From positions 678,620-742,619 of the forward strand of contig NZ_LGRA01000018.1 of the NCBI RefSeq assembly GCF_003116095.1: a stretch of DNA of 64,000 bases. Reading direction: 5' to 3'. This stretch comes from Azospirillum sp. TSO35-2 (lineage in GTDB: Bacteria > Pseudomonadota > Alphaproteobacteria > Azospirillales > Azospirillaceae). The notes under the pieces were generated by a model. The model had not been told where the DNA came from. It saw nothing but the letters and a program-made list of their open reading frames with translations, and searched no databases. The position numbers and the translations under genes were made by a program. Positions 34,257 through 44,163 of the stretch are shown piece after piece; position 1 is the first letter of the stretch, and the number at the start of each line of letters is the position of its first letter.

Positions 34257-34478
34257 ATGATCGGGAACGACGGGAAGCCGGTGTCGAAAGAGGCGCTGCG
34301 CGCCCACATCGCCGCCTACAACAGCCAGTCGCGCGGCTCCAAGGAGTTCGCGGCGATCCCACGCGCCCTGGTGACGATCCTCGACGGGCTGAAGCCGGGC
34401 AAGACCGGCTACGTGAAATGCCTGGACGGCCAAGTGCAACTGTCCCGCCGCAAGGACAACAGCGTCCAGGCGGGGTGA
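34257..34478 (+). CDS. Small hypothetical protein (73 aa)
   Basis: The soluble basic protein is rich in Lys/Gly/Ser, with SKEALRAHIAAYNSQSRGSK and KTGYVKCLDGQVQL. It lies 39 bp after the kinase stop and just before a strong terminator, so it is probably the last gene of the kinase transcript. The family is unknown. Confidence 0.5.
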   Translation: MIGNDGKPVSKEALRAHIAAYNSQSRGSKEFAAIPRALVTILDGLKPGKTGYVKCLDGQVQLSRRKDNSVQAG

Positions 34479-34482
34479 GGAA

Positions 34483-34515
34483 AACGCCCTCCCCGACAAG
34501 GGCGGGGAGGGCGTT
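34483..34515. terminator. Bidirectional terminator
   Basis: AACGCCCTCCCCG (34483-34495) pairs with CGGGGAGGGCGTT (34503-34515) around a 7-nt loop between the convergent small gene and actP. Confidence 0.85.
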
Positions 34516-34520
34516 CGGTC

Positions 34521-36206
34521 TCAGTGCTTCGCCGCCGCGGCGGCACCGATGCCGGTCTGCGAGCGGACGAACTGGTCGTCGAAGGCGGCGCGTTCGGCGC
34601 GGGCGGACGCGCTGCGGTCCAGCTTCGACACGATGATCGTCACCAGGAAGGCCAGCGTCATCGAGAACAGGGCCGGCTGCTCGTAGGGGAAGATCGGCGC
34701 CGGGTTGTTCAGCACCACCACCCACACGGCGTTCGACAGCACCACCATCGTCACCGCCGAGATCAGGCCGGCGATGCCGCCGGCCAGCGCGCCGCGGGTG
34801 GTCAGGCCCTTCCAGTACATCGACAGGATCAGCACCGGGAAGTTCACCGACGCCGCCACGCCGAAGGTCAGGCCGACCAGGAAGGCGACGTTCTGCTTCT
34901 CAAAGGCGATGCCCAGCACCACCGCCAGCACGCCCAGCACCAGCGACGCCATCTTGGAGACGCGCATCTCCTCGCGCTCCGTCGCCTCGCCCTTGCGGAT
35001 GACGCGGGCGTAGAGGTCGTGGGCGATGGCGGACGCGCCGGCCAGCGCCAGGCCCGACACCACCGCCAGGATGGTGGCGAAGGCGACCGCCGACAGGAAG
35101 CCCAGGAACAGGTCGCCGCCCAGCGCCTTGGCCAGATGCATCACCGGCATGTTGCCGCCGCCGATCAGCTTGCCGCCGACCTTGCCGCCTTCGAAGAACT
35201 GCGGGTCGGTGCCGACGATGGTGATCGCCGCCATGCCCAGGATGCAGACGAGCAGGAAGAAGAAACCGATGAAGCCGGAGGCGTAGAACACCGACTTGCG
35301 GGCCTCGCGCGCGTTGGGCACGGTGAAGAAGCGCATCATGATGTGCGGCAGCGCCGCCGTGCCGAACAGCAGGCCCAGCGACAGCGACACCGCCGACACC
35401 GGGTCGGCCAGCAGCGTGCCCGGCCCCATGATCTTGACGCCGTCCTTGTGCGAGGCGATGGCGCTCTTGGCGATGGCCTCCAGGCTGAAGCCGAAGCGCG
35501 ACAGGGCGAGGAAGGTCAGCACGACGCCGCCGCCCAGCAGCAGCACCGCCTTGATGATCTGCACCCAGGTGGTGGCGATCATGCCGCCGAAGGTGACGTA
35601 GACCACCATCAGCACGCCGACCACGATCACCGCGACGTTGTAGTCCAGCCCGAACAGCAGCTTGATCAGCTGGCCGGCGCCGACCATCTGGACGATCAGG
35701 TAGAAGCACACCACCGTCAGCGAGCCGATGGCGGCGAAGGTGCGGATCTTGCCCTGGTCCAGCCGGTAGGACGCGATGTCGGCGAAGGTGAAGTGGCCGA
35801 GGTTGCGCAGCCGCTCCGCCAGCAGGAACAGGATGATCGGCCAGCCGACGAAGAAGCTGATGGTGTAGACGAAGCCGTCATAGCCCTTGGCGAACACCAG
35901 GCTCGACAGGCCCAGCAGGGTCGCCGCCGACATGTAGTCGCCGGCGATCGCCAAGCCGTTCTGGAAACCGGTGATGCCGCCGCCCGCCGTGTAGAAGTCC
36001 GACGTCGACTTGGTCCGGCTCGCCGCCCAGTAGGTGATGCCCAGCGTCATCATGACGAAGGCGATGAACATGCCGATGGCCGACAGGTTGACCGGCTGCT
36101 TGTCCACCGCGCCCAGGTCGCCGCCGGCGGCCAGCGCCGGCAGGGCGAACAGGCAGGCGGCGCCGGCCAGGGACAGCGCGGGGGTGAGGATCTTGCGGGC
36201 GTTCAT
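34521..36206 (-). CDS. actP: Cation/acetate symporter (SSS family)
   Basis: The 561-residue precursor has an N-terminal signal-like segment ([20 protein letters not shown]), as in ActP, then 13 membrane spans with SSS landmarks [46 protein letters not shown] and [17 protein letters not shown]. It imports acetate and other short monocarboxylates with Na+. RBS GGGAG overlaps the end of yjcH and the genes overlap by 4 bp, the conserved yjcH-actP arrangement. The fatty-acyl oxidation genes downstream of the neighbouring regulators fit growth on short acids. Confidence 0.95.
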   Translation of the reverse strand: MNARKILTPALSLAGAACLFALPALAAGGDLGAVDKQPVNLSAIGMFIAFVMMTLGITYWAASRTKSTSDFYTAGGGITGFQNGLAIAGDYMSAATLLGLSSLVFAKGYDGFVYTISFFVGWPIILFLLAERLRNLGHFTFADIASYRLDQGKIRTFAAIGSLTVVCFYLIVQMVGAGQLIKLLFGLDYNVAVIVVGVLMVVYVTFGGMIATTWVQIIKAVLLLGGGVVLTFLALSRFGFSLEAIAKSAIASHKDGVKIMGPGTLLADPVSAVSLSLGLLFGTAALPHIMMRFFTVPNAREARKSVFYASGFIGFFFLLVCILGMAAITIVGTDPQFFEGGKVGGKLIGGGNMPVMHLAKALGGDLFLGFLSAVAFATILAVVSGLALAGASAIAHDLYARVIRKGEATEREEMRVSKMASLVLGVLAVVLGIAFEKQNVAFLVGLTFGVAASVNFPVLILSMYWKGLTTRGALAGGIAGLISAVTMVVLSNAVWVVVLNNPAPIFPYEQPALFSMTLAFLVTIIVSKLDRSASARAERAAFDDQFVRSQTGIGAAAAAKH

Positions 36207-36538
36207 TGCAGGGTCTCCCGCGTGATCTCGTCGGTCAGGTCCTGGAACGCACCGTTGGCGAAGTGCGAATAGACCCCGGTCAGCAGCCAGGACAGCACGA
36301 TGATCGCCGCCCCGATGGGGAAGCCGACGCTCAGCGCCGAGTCGTCCGACAGCGGCTTCTGCAGCAGGCCGGGCGCGAAGGCCACCACCATCATGAAGCT
36401 GTAGTAGCCGACCAGCACCACGGCCGACAGCGTCAGCGCCAGCCGGCTGCGGCGGCGGACCAACTCGTGGAATTTCGGGTTCCGGCGGACCCTCTCGTAG
36501 GCCGGGTTGAGGCTTGGCTTGGGGATGGCGCTCGACAT
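36203..36538 (-). CDS. yjcH: DUF485 membrane protein YjcH
   Basis: The 111-residue inner-membrane protein has two transmembrane helices and a DUF485 core ([44 protein letters not shown]). It is always encoded before actP and probably assists the transporter. RBS GGAGG sits seven bases upstream. Transcription starts in the region shared with the divergent hybrid kinase. Confidence 0.93.
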   Translation of the reverse strand: MSSAIPKPSLNPAYERVRRNPKFHELVRRRSRLALTLSAVVLVGYYSFMMVVAFAPGLLQKPLSDDSALSVGFPIGAAIIVLSWLLTGVYSHFANGAFQDLTDEITRETLQ

Positions 36539-36619
36539 GTTTCCTCCAGACGGTCATCGTCCTTGTTGGTCCCCCTCGCGGGGTTTATGTCTTCCGGCTA
36601 ACAAAACAGTGTTTCGCAA

Positions 36620-36632
36620 ATTTCCCGGAAAT
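36620..36632. promoter_or_regulatory. Palindrome ATTTCCCGGAAAT between yjcH and the hybrid kinase
   Basis: The 13-bp sequence is perfectly symmetric around a central C, in an AT-rich 168-bp divergent promoter region. A site for a regulator of both transcripts is plausible, for example the OmpR-type regulator encoded behind the kinase. Confidence 0.4.
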
Positions 36633-36706
36633 ATGACGAATTGTTTCAGCGCAATTTCAGCAACAATATCACGCGATAGACGTTGAGCCGCGCTGCCGAA
36701 GCTGGG

Positions 36707-39535
36707 ATGATGGCGCCACCTCCACTCCCCCCGACGTTCGCCCGCGCCATGGTCCGCTCGCCCCTGTTCCTCCGGCTGTTCTCGGCGATCCTGATCACGC
36801 TGGGCCTGTTCTCGGCCGCGGCCTACGTCTTCTCCGTCCCCTTCATCGAGGAGAAGGCGTACGAGATCGAACGCGACGCCAGCCGCACCATCCTCGACAA
36901 TGTGTTCGAACTGGTCGGGAAGATCCGCGGCGGCCTGGAAGAGCAGCGGGTGACCACGGTGGAGTCCTACAAGACCCGCCTGCGCGACGTGCTGGAGCTG
37001 GCGGTCGGCTACATCGAGCATGTCTACGCCCGCGCCGACCGCGGCGAGATCACCGCCGATGAGGCGCGGCGCGAGGCGATGGAGGGGCTGAAGGCGTTCC
37101 GCTACGGCAACGGCGACTATGTCTGGGCGACCGACTACGACTCGGTGATCCTGTCCCACCCCTCGCCCGACTATCAGGGGCGGCAGGCATCCGACCTGCG
37201 CGACAATCTGGGCCGCCACATCCTGCCCACCATCATCGCCACCGCAAGGCGGGAGGGGGAGGGGTTCCACACCTATCCCTGGTGGCGCCCGAACGGCGAC
37301 GAGCGGGCGCCGAAGCTCAGCTTCTTCCGCGACCTGCGCCAGCGCGGCATCATCGTCGGCACCGGCGCCTATCTGGCCGACGTCGACGCCGAGGTCGACC
37401 GCCGCAAGGCGGAGGCGACCGACGATCTGCGCCAGGCGCTGCGCCGGCTGCGCATCGCCCGCACCGGCTATCTCTACATCTTCGATTCGGCGAACCGGAT
37501 GATCATCCACCCGAATTCGAACATCGAGGGCACGGCCTTCGGCGACCTGCGCAACCCCGCCACCGGCCGCCCGATCGCCGAGGAGCTGAAGGTCGCCGCC
37601 AGCCGCGGCGAGCCGCTGACCTACCTGTGGGACAAGCCCGACGATCCCGGCAACTACGCCTATGAGAAGATCAGCTGGGTCCGCCATTTCGAGGGGTTCG
37701 ACTGGTACATCGCCTCCTCCGTCTATGTCGACGAACTGCGACGGTCGTCGGTGGTGCTGGGCAACCGCATCCTCGCCATCGGCATGGCGCTGATGGCGGC
37801 GGGCGGGATCCTGGGCTACGTCGCCGTCGGCCGGCTGGTGCGGCCGCTGCGCCGGCTGGCGGAGACGGCGGCGCAGGTGCGCGGCGGCGACCTCAACGCC
37901 CGCAGCGGCATCCGCCGCGGCGACGAGATCGGGCTGCTCGCCGCCGCCTTCGACGGCATGGTCGGGCAGGTGCGCGACACCGTCGCGACGCTCGACAGCC
38001 GGGTGCGCGAGCGCACGGCGGCGCTGGCGGAGGTGGAGACGCGGCAGCGCGTGATCCTCGACGCGATCCCCGCCAGCATCGCCGGGCTGGACCGCGACGG
38101 CCGGCTGACCTTCGCCAACCTGCGCTGGGCCGAACTGGTCGGGCGCGACAAGGCGGCGGTGATCGGCCGCGATCTGGCCGGCATCGTCGGCCGCCGGGCG
38201 ATGGAGGCGCTGCGTCCCCACCTCGACCGCTGCCTGGCCGGCGAGGTGGTGACCTTCGAATACGCCTTTCCGCGCGACGGCCGCAGCGTGGTGACCAAGA
38301 CCACGCTGATCCCCCACCGTGGCGAGGGCCAAGCGGAAGAGGGTGTTGTCACCGGCCTGTTCGTGCTGACGCTGGACATCACCGACGAGAAGGAAACCGA
38401 ACGCCAACTGGTCGAGGCGCAGCGGCTGAAGGCGGTCGGCCAGCTCTCCGGCGGGCTGGCGCACGACTTCAACAACCTGCTGTCGATCATCATCGGCAAC
38501 CTGTCGGCGGCGCGCGAGCGCTACGCCGCGGTGGAGGGGCTGGACGCCTATCTGGAGCCGGCCCAGCGCGCCGGCCGCCGCGGCGCCGACATCACCGCCC
38601 GGCTGCTCGCCTTCTCGCGCCAGCAACCGCTGAAGCCGGAGCCGATCGAGCTGTGCGGCCTGCTGCGCGACATGGCGGTGCTGCTGCGCCGCTCCTTCCC
38701 CAGTTCCATCGCCATCAGCGTGCCGGAGGAGGGGCGGGAATGCTGGACCATCGCCGACCAGACCCAGTTGGAGAACGCGCTGGTCAACCTCGCCATCAAC
38801 GCGCGCGACGCCATGCCCGGCGGCGGGCGGCTCGGCATCGCGGTCGGCCTCCGCAAGGTGGAGGGCGACCAATCCTTCGACGAGCCGGTCCGCCCCGACG
38901 ATTATCTGGAAATCCGCGTCACCGACAGCGGCACCGGCTTCACGCCCGAGGCGCTGGCCCGCGCGGTGGAGCCCTTCTTCACCACCAAGGCGCTGGGCTC
39001 CGGCCTGGGGCTGTCGATGGTCTACGGCTTCGTCAAGCAGTCGCGCGGCTATCTGCGCATCGACAGCGCCGCGGGCGAGGGGACGACCGTCACCCTGCTG
39101 CTGCCGCGCGCCGAGCCGGTCGCCCGGCACGCCGAACCGGACGCCGTCGCCGCCGAGCCGGAGGGCACCTGGACCGGCCAGCTCGCCCTGGTGGCGGAGG
39201 ACAACGACGACGTCCGGCAGGTGATGCGCCAGCAACTGGTCGATCTCGGCTTCTCGGTGGTGGAGGCGGCCAGCGGCGACGAGGCGGCGGAACTGGTGGA
39301 GCAGATCGACGGGCTGTCGCTGCTGGTGTCCGACATCGTGATGCCCGGCCTGTCGGGGGTGGAGCTGGCCCGGCGGGCCCGGCGGCTGCGGCCCGCCATG
39401 CGGGTGGTTCTGGTCAGCGGTTTCGCGGTCGAGTATGGCGACATGCCGCCGGATGCCGTCATACTGCGCAAACCATGGGACAAGCGGGACCTGGTGGCGG
39501 CCATCGGCCACGCCGCCGAACCCGCGCCGGCCTGA
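36707..39535 (+). CDS. Hybrid sensor histidine kinase with two Cache domains
   Basis: The ~942-residue protein has TM1 (SAILITLGLFSAAAYVF) and a long periplasmic region with two repeated Cache modules (YVWATDYDSVILSHPSPDY and YLYIFDSANRMIIHPNSNIE, each followed by a Trp/Tyr block). TM2, HAMP and PAS come next, then a dimerisation box of the HDFNN type with H586. The ATPase domain has GSGLGLSMVYGF, and a C-terminal receiver has D876 (LVSDIVMPGLSG). Cache domains usually bind small carboxylates or amino acids. It is divergent from yjcH-actP, which suggests control of acetate uptake. The start is uncertain: 36707 or a TTG at 36683. Confidence 0.9.
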   Translation: MMAPPPLPPTFARAMVRSPLFLRLFSAILITLGLFSAAAYVFSVPFIEEKAYEIERDASRTILDNVFELVGKIRGGLEEQRVTTVESYKTRLRDVLELAVGYIEHVYARADRGEITADEARREAMEGLKAFRYGNGDYVWATDYDSVILSHPSPDYQGRQASDLRDNLGRHILPTIIATARREGEGFHTYPWWRPNGDERAPKLSFFRDLRQRGIIVGTGAYLADVDAEVDRRKAEATDDLRQALRRLRIARTGYLYIFDSANRMIIHPNSNIEGTAFGDLRNPATGRPIAEELKVAASRGEPLTYLWDKPDDPGNYAYEKISWVRHFEGFDWYIASSVYVDELRRSSVVLGNRILAIGMALMAAGGILGYVAVGRLVRPLRRLAETAAQVRGGDLNARSGIRRGDEIGLLAAAFDGMVGQVRDTVATLDSRVRERTAALAEVETRQRVILDAIPASIAGLDRDGRLTFANLRWAELVGRDKAAVIGRDLAGIVGRRAMEALRPHLDRCLAGEVVTFEYAFPRDGRSVVTKTTLIPHRGEGQAEEGVVTGLFVLTLDITDEKETERQLVEAQRLKAVGQLSGGLAHDFNNLLSIIIGNLSAARERYAAVEGLDAYLEPAQRAGRRGADITARLLAFSRQQPLKPEPIELCGLLRDMAVLLRRSFPSSIAISVPEEGRECWTIADQTQLENALVNLAINARDAMPGGGRLGIAVGLRKVEGDQSFDEPVRPDDYLEIRVTDSGTGFTPEALARAVEPFFTTKALGSGLGLSMVYGFVKQSRGYLRIDSAAGEGTTVTLLLPRAEPVARHAEPDAVAAEPEGTWTGQLALVAEDNDDVRQVMRQQLVDLGFSVVEAASGDEAAELVEQIDGLSLLVSDIVMPGLSGVELARRARRLRPAMRVVLVSGFAVEYGDMPPDAVILRKPWDKRDLVAAIGHAAEPAPA

Positions 39536-39587
39536 ACGAACGGGCCGCTGAGCGATCAGACAGCACAGGGCGAACGAGGAAACGCGC

Positions 39588-40322
39588 GTGGGACAGAAGA
39601 AGCGCATCTGTGTGATCGAGGACGAGGCCGACATCCGCCGGCTGGTGACCGAGGTGCTGGAGGGCTACGGCTACGAGGTGTCGTGCTGGGCCAGCGGGCG
39701 GGAGGGGCGGGCGGCGATCCAGCGCCAGCCCCCCGACCTCTGCCTCGTCGACCTCGGGCTGCCGGACATGGACGGGCTGACCCTGGTGCGCGAGCTGTGG
39801 GAGGACGTGCGCTTCGGCGTCATCATCCTGTCCGGGCGCGGCGGGACCTCCGACCGGGTGCTGGGGCTGGAGCTGGGCGCCGACGATTACATCGTGAAGC
39901 CGTTCGAACCGCGCGAGCTGGTCGCCCGCGTCAACAGCGCCATCCGCCGGCGCGAGCAGCTGGCCAGCGCCACGGCCGGCGGCCCGGCCGGCGCCGAAAC
40001 CGGACGGGCGCGCTTCGGCCCCTGGGTGTTCGACCTCGGCGACCTGACGCTGACCGCCGACGACGGCCGGCAGGAAAGCCTGACCGCGGCGGAGGCGGCG
40101 CTGCTGCTGACCCTGGTGAAGGCGCCCAAGCGCGTGCTGTCGCGCGAGCATCTGCAAGGCTCCGACCTGGACCGCGACGACTTTCCCTACGACCGCAGCA
40201 TTGACGTCCGCGTCTCGCGCATCCGCAAGAAGATCGAGGACGACCCGCGAACGCCGCGGCTGATCAAGACGGTCTACGGCGCGGGGTACCTGTTCGCGGC
40301 GGACGTGACGTGGTTGCGGTGA
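39588..40322 (+). CDS. OmpR/PhoB-family response regulator
   Basis: The 244-residue regulator has a REC domain with E11/D12, D55 (LVDLGLPDMDG), S80 and K102. A winged-helix domain follows (FDLGDLTLTADDG, YDRSIDVRVSRIRKKIE, IKTVYGAGYLF). The GTG start has GAGGA upstream. It lies 52 bp after the hybrid kinase on the same strand and is its likely partner. Targets may include yjcH-actP or the downstream acyl-CoA ligase. Confidence 0.92.
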   Translation: MGQKKRICVIEDEADIRRLVTEVLEGYGYEVSCWASGREGRAAIQRQPPDLCLVDLGLPDMDGLTLVRELWEDVRFGVIILSGRGGTSDRVLGLELGADDYIVKPFEPRELVARVNSAIRRREQLASATAGGPAGAETGRARFGPWVFDLGDLTLTADDGRQESLTAAEAALLLTLVKAPKRVLSREHLQGSDLDRDDFPYDRSIDVRVSRIRKKIEDDPRTPRLIKTVYGAGYLFAADVTWLR

Positions 40323-40433
40323 GGGGGCACCTGGGATGCGCCACTCCCGCAACATCCCCAATAACAATTGGTCATAATCCTGAGAAAGTTGCGCAAAGCT
40401 GATCGGGTAGAGCCTGTAGCCAACACCGCCGCG

Positions 40434-40450
40434 CCCCCGGATCCCGGGGG
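40434..40450 (+). promoter_or_regulatory. Leader hairpin before the acyl-CoA ligase
   Basis: CCCCCGG-ATC-CCGGGGG forms a tight palindrome 42 bp before the start codon and upstream of RBS GGAGAA. It may mark the end of the regulator transcript or a leader structure. Confidence 0.4.
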
Positions 40451-40491
40451 ATGACGGCGCGCAACAAGAACCCTCTAGGGAGAACGGTCCG

Positions 40492-42135
40492 ATGAGTGCA
40501 TCCACCGCTGCCGGCGGCAACCCCTATGACCGCGACCTCGACCGCAACGCCGCGAACTTCGTCGCGCTGACGCCGCTGACCTTCCTGGAGCGCGCGGCGG
40601 CGGTCTGGCCGGACCGGGTCGCCGTCATCCATGGCCCGGTCCGCCGCAACTGGGCGGAAACCTTCGTCCGCGTGCGCCGTCTGGCCGCAGCGCTGGCGAA
40701 TGTCGGCATCGGCGCCGGCGACACCGTCGCCATGCTGGCCGCCAACACGCCCGAGCTGTTCGAGGCGCATTTCGGCGTGCCGCTGGCCGGCGCCGTGCTG
40801 AACGCCATCAACACCCGGCTCGACGCCGAGGCCATCGCCTTCATCCTGAAGCATGGCGAGGCGAAGATCCTGATCGTCGACCGCGAGTTCTCCGGCGTCG
40901 CCAAGAAGGCGCTGGCGCTGCTGGAATCGCCGATTCCGGTGGTGGACATCGACGACCCGACCTACAGCGGCGGCGAGCTGATCGGCGACCGCGACTACGA
41001 GTCCTTCATCAGCGACGTCGGCACCGAGCATCCCTGGACCCCGCCGGCCGACGAATGGCAGGCCATCGCGCTGAACTACACCTCGGGCACCACCGGCAAC
41101 CCGAAGGGCGTCGTCTATCACCACCGCGGCGCCTACCTGAACGCGGTGTCGAACGCGCTGTCCTGGAACATGGGCGACGCGCCGGTGTATCTGTGGACGC
41201 TGCCGATGTTCCACTGCAACGGCTGGTGCTTCCCCTGGACCATCGCCGTCACCGCCGGCACCGCCGTCTGCCTGCGGCAGGTCCGTCCCGACGCCGTGCT
41301 GTCGCTGATCCGCGACGAGAAGGTGACGAACTTCTGCGGCGCGCCGATCGTGCTCAACCTGCTGAACAACGCGCCCGCCGCGCTGAAGCAGGGCATCGAC
41401 CACAAGGTCAAGGTGATGGTCGCCGGCGCCGCCCCGCCCGCCGCCGTCATCGCCGGCATGGAGCGCATGGGCTGGGAAGTCACCCACGTCTACGGCCTGA
41501 CCGAATGCTACGGCCCGACCGTGGTCTGCGTCTGGCACGACCGCTGGAACGAGCTGTCGCTTGACGACAAGGCGGCGATCAAGGCCCGCCAGGGTGTGCG
41601 CGGCCCGATGCTGGAAGCGGTGATCGTCGCCGATCCCTTCACGCTGGAACCGATGCCGAAGGACGGCCGCAGCATGGGCGAGATCCTGATGCGCGGCAAC
41701 AACGTGATGAAGGGCTACCTGAAGAACCCCAAGGCGACGGAAGAGGCCTTCGCCGGCGGCTGGTTCCACACCGGCGACCTCGCCGTCTGGCACGAGGACG
41801 GCTACGTCGAGATCAAGGACCGCTCGAAGGACATCATCATCTCCGGCGGCGAGAACATCTCTTCGATCGAGGTCGAGGACGTGCTCTACAAGCACCCGGA
41901 GGTGCTGGAGGCCGCCGTCGTCGCCCGCCACGACGAGAAGTGGGGCGAGACGCCCTGCGCCTTCGTCACGCTGAAGGACGGCTCCACCGCGACCGAAGCC
42001 GACATCATCGCCTTCTGTCGCTCGCACATGGCGCACTTCAAGTGCCCGCGCACGGTGGTGTTCGGCCCGCTGCCGAAGACCTCCACCGGCAAGATCCAGA
42101 AGTACGTCCTGCGCAAGCAGACCGAGGCGCTGTAA
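40492..42135 (+). CDS. Acyl-CoA synthetase (AMP-dependent; DmdB / medium-chain type)
   Basis: The 547-residue ANL-superfamily ligase activates a carboxylic acid to the acyl-CoA through an acyl-adenylate. The P-loop is [12 protein letters not shown] (residues 197-208). Adenylate-binding [10 protein letters not shown], the hinge [15 protein letters not shown] and catalytic K534 (TSTGKIQ) follow. The sequence style ([22 protein letters not shown]) matches medium-chain or 3-methylmercaptopropionyl-CoA ligases. With etfBA and 3-hydroxyacyl-CoA dehydrogenase behind it, a fatty-acid role is likely. The substrate chain length is not certain. Confidence 0.92.
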   Translation: MSASTAAGGNPYDRDLDRNAANFVALTPLTFLERAAAVWPDRVAVIHGPVRRNWAETFVRVRRLAAALANVGIGAGDTVAMLAANTPELFEAHFGVPLAGAVLNAINTRLDAEAIAFILKHGEAKILIVDREFSGVAKKALALLESPIPVVDIDDPTYSGGELIGDRDYESFISDVGTEHPWTPPADEWQAIALNYTSGTTGNPKGVVYHHRGAYLNAVSNALSWNMGDAPVYLWTLPMFHCNGWCFPWTIAVTAGTAVCLRQVRPDAVLSLIRDEKVTNFCGAPIVLNLLNNAPAALKQGIDHKVKVMVAGAAPPAAVIAGMERMGWEVTHVYGLTECYGPTVVCVWHDRWNELSLDDKAAIKARQGVRGPMLEAVIVADPFTLEPMPKDGRSMGEILMRGNNVMKGYLKNPKATEEAFAGGWFHTGDLAVWHEDGYVEIKDRSKDIIISGGENISSIEVEDVLYKHPEVLEAAVVARHDEKWGETPCAFVTLKDGSTATEADIIAFCRSHMAHFKCPRTVVFGPLPKTSTGKIQKYVLRKQTEAL

Positions 42136-42374
42136 GGGGCACGTTGCCCCCCTCGCCAACCCTCTTCCGCCAACGCGAGAGAGGGGACTGCCTCCGTCCT
42201 TTGCGATGTCTTTGCAAGCATCCGCCCCCTCCCCCGCGTTCGCTCTCGCACAAAGCTATGCTTTGTGCTGGCGCGACAGGCGGACCATAGGTCCGCCGAG
42301 AGCGGGGGAGGGATGGGGTGGGGGCAACGCCCCTCCATGCCCGCACGCCGCCCAATTCCAAAGGGACCCGCGCC
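42136..42374. repeat. GC-rich intergenic repeat, copy A, with inserted hairpins
   Basis: It begins with a hairpin-forming CCAACCCTCTTCCGCC...GAGAGAGGGGACTGCC block. A larger structure follows. The outer stem CTCCCCCGC (42229-42237)/GCGGGGGAG (42302-42310) continues as CTCTCG/CGAGAG. It encloses two hairpins: CACAAAGC-tat-GCTTTGTG (42249-42267) and GGCGGACC-ata-GGTCCGCC (42279-42297). The flanks correspond to copy B at 45062-45202, so the ~50 bp between the inner stems look like an addition. No gene is present. Confidence 0.7.
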
Positions 42375-43124
42375 ATGAAGATCCTCTGCGCCGTGAAGCG
42401 CGTCGTCGACTACAACGTCAAGATCCGGGTGAAGACCGACCAGTCCGGTGTCGAGACGTCCAACGTGAAGTTCTCGATGAACCCCTTCGACGAGATCGCC
42501 GTCGAGGAAGCGGTTCGCCTGAAGGAGGCCGGCACGGCGACCGAGATCGTCGTCGTGTCCATCGGGCCGGCCCAGGCTCAGGAGACGCTGCGCACCGCGC
42601 TGGCGATGGGCGCCGACCGCGCCATCCTGGTGCAGACCGATGTGGAGACCCAGCCGCTGGCCGTCGCCAAGGTCCTGAAGGCCCTGGTCGAGAAGGAAGC
42701 CCCCGGGCTGGTGATCCTCGGCAAGCAGGCGATCGACGACGACTGCAACCAGACCGGCCAGATGCTGGCGGCGCTGCTCGGCTGGGGCCAGGGCACCTTC
42801 GCCTCGAAGGTCGTGCCGGCCGACGGCAAGGTCACGGTGACCCGCGAGATCGACGGCGGCCTGGAGACGGTCGAGCTGGCGCTGCCGGCGGTGGTGACGG
42901 CCGACCTGCGGCTGAACGAGCCGCGCTACGCATCGCTGCCCAACATCATGAAGGCGAAGAAGAAGCCGCTGGAGACCGTCACCCCGGACAGCCTTGGCGT
43001 CGACGTGACCCCGCGCCTGACGACGCTGAAGGTGACCGAGCCCGCCAAGCGCAAGGCCGGCGTCAAGGTCGCCGATGTGGCGGCGCTGGTCGACAAGCTC
43101 AAGAACGAAGCCCGCGTGATCTGA
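42375..43124 (+). CDS. etfB: Electron transfer flavoprotein subunit beta
   Basis: The 249-residue subunit has family landmarks [46 protein letters not shown] and the adenine-nucleotide region [22 protein letters not shown] takes electrons from acyl-CoA dehydrogenases and passes them to ETF:quinone oxidoreductase. RBS AAAGGGA is upstream. etfA follows after 16 bp. Confidence 0.97.
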   Translation: MKILCAVKRVVDYNVKIRVKTDQSGVETSNVKFSMNPFDEIAVEEAVRLKEAGTATEIVVVSIGPAQAQETLRTALAMGADRAILVQTDVETQPLAVAKVLKALVEKEAPGLVILGKQAIDDDCNQTGQMLAALLGWGQGTFASKVVPADGKVTVTREIDGGLETVELALPAVVTADLRLNEPRYASLPNIMKAKKKPLETVTPDSLGVDVTPRLTTLKVTEPAKRKAGVKVADVAALVDKLKNEARVI

Positions 43125-43140
43125 GGGGAATGATCTGATC

Positions 43141-44085
43141 ATGGCCAACATTCTCGTCATCGCCGAACACGACAACGCGGCGCTGAAGCCCGCGACGCTG
43201 AACGCCGTCACCGCCGCCGGCAAAATCGGCGGCGACATCCACATCCTGGTCGCCGGCAAGGGCGCGCAGGCCGCCGCCGACGCCGCCGCGAAGGTTGCCG
43301 GCGTCGCCAAGGTGCTGCTGGCCGACGATGCCGCCTACGAGCACCAGTTGCCGGAGGACGTCGCTCCGCTGGTGGTGTCCCTGGCCAAGAGCGGCTACGG
43401 CCATGTGCTGGCCGGCGCCACCTCGATGGGCAAGAATCTGCTGCCGCGCGTCGCGGCCCTGCTGGACGTCGCCGCCATCTCCGACATCACCGGCGTGGCG
43501 TCGGCCGACACCTTCGAACGGCCGATCTACGCCGGCAACGCCATCGCCACCGTGCAGTCGTCCGATGCGGTGAAGATCATCACCGTCCGCACCACCGCCT
43601 TCGAAACCGCCGCCGCCGAAGGCGGTTCGGCCGCGGTCGAGACGGTCGCGGGTGCCGGCGCGGCCAGCCTGTCGCGCTTCGTCTCGGCCGAGCTGACCAA
43701 GTCGGAGCGTCCGGAGCTGACCGCCGCCCGCGTCGTGGTGTCGGGTGGCCGCGGCATGCAGTCGGGCGAGAATTTCCCGCTGCTGGAGGCGCTGGCCGAC
43801 AAGCTGGGCGCCGCCGTCGGCGCCAGCCGCGCCGCGGTCGACGCGGGTTTCGTGCCGAACGATTACCAGGTCGGGCAAACCGGCAAGATCGTGGCGCCCG
43901 AGCTGTACATCGCCGTCGGCATCTCGGGTGCGATCCAGCACCTGGCCGGCATGAAGGACAGCAAGGTGATCGTCGCGATCAACAAGGATGAGGAAGCGCC
44001 CATTTTCCAGGTGGCCGATTACGGCCTCGTCGCGGACCTGTTCAAGGCCGTGCCGGAGCTGACGGCCGAACTGGACAAGCGCTGA
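43141..44085 (+). CDS. etfA: Electron transfer flavoprotein subunit alpha
   Basis: The 314-residue subunit has an N-terminal domain ([20 protein letters not shown]) and the C-terminal FAD domain with [52 protein letters not shown] and [20 protein letters not shown], all diagnostic. It forms the heterodimer with EtfB. RBS GGGGA lies in the short spacer. It could also serve the acyl-CoA-dehydrogenase homologue encoded near 59 kb, if that enzyme is a dehydrogenase. Confidence 0.97.
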   Translation: MANILVIAEHDNAALKPATLNAVTAAGKIGGDIHILVAGKGAQAAADAAAKVAGVAKVLLADDAAYEHQLPEDVAPLVVSLAKSGYGHVLAGATSMGKNLLPRVAALLDVAAISDITGVASADTFERPIYAGNAIATVQSSDAVKIITVRTTAFETAAAEGGSAAVETVAGAGAASLSRFVSAELTKSERPELTAARVVVSGGRGMQSGENFPLLEALADKLGAAVGASRAAVDAGFVPNDYQVGQTGKIVAPELYIAVGISGAIQHLAGMKDSKVIVAINKDEEAPIFQVADYGLVADLFKAVPELTAELDKR

Positions 44086-44163
44086 CCTGGGCGCGGGGGG
44101 TGCACCGGCCCCGGCCGGCGCCTCCCGCGGTCCTTCCACCCTAATCCTTGCGGGACAGCCTCA

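Noticed and set aside
31716..34499. 927-codon frame antisense to the Cache-PAS kinase
   Set aside because: Same reasoning: composition and lack of motifs, with an intact sense gene.
36554..39634. 1026-codon frame antisense to the hybrid kinase
   Set aside because: Shadow frame: low-complexity Arg/Gly/Val/His composition and no domain, while the sense frame shows all kinase motifs.
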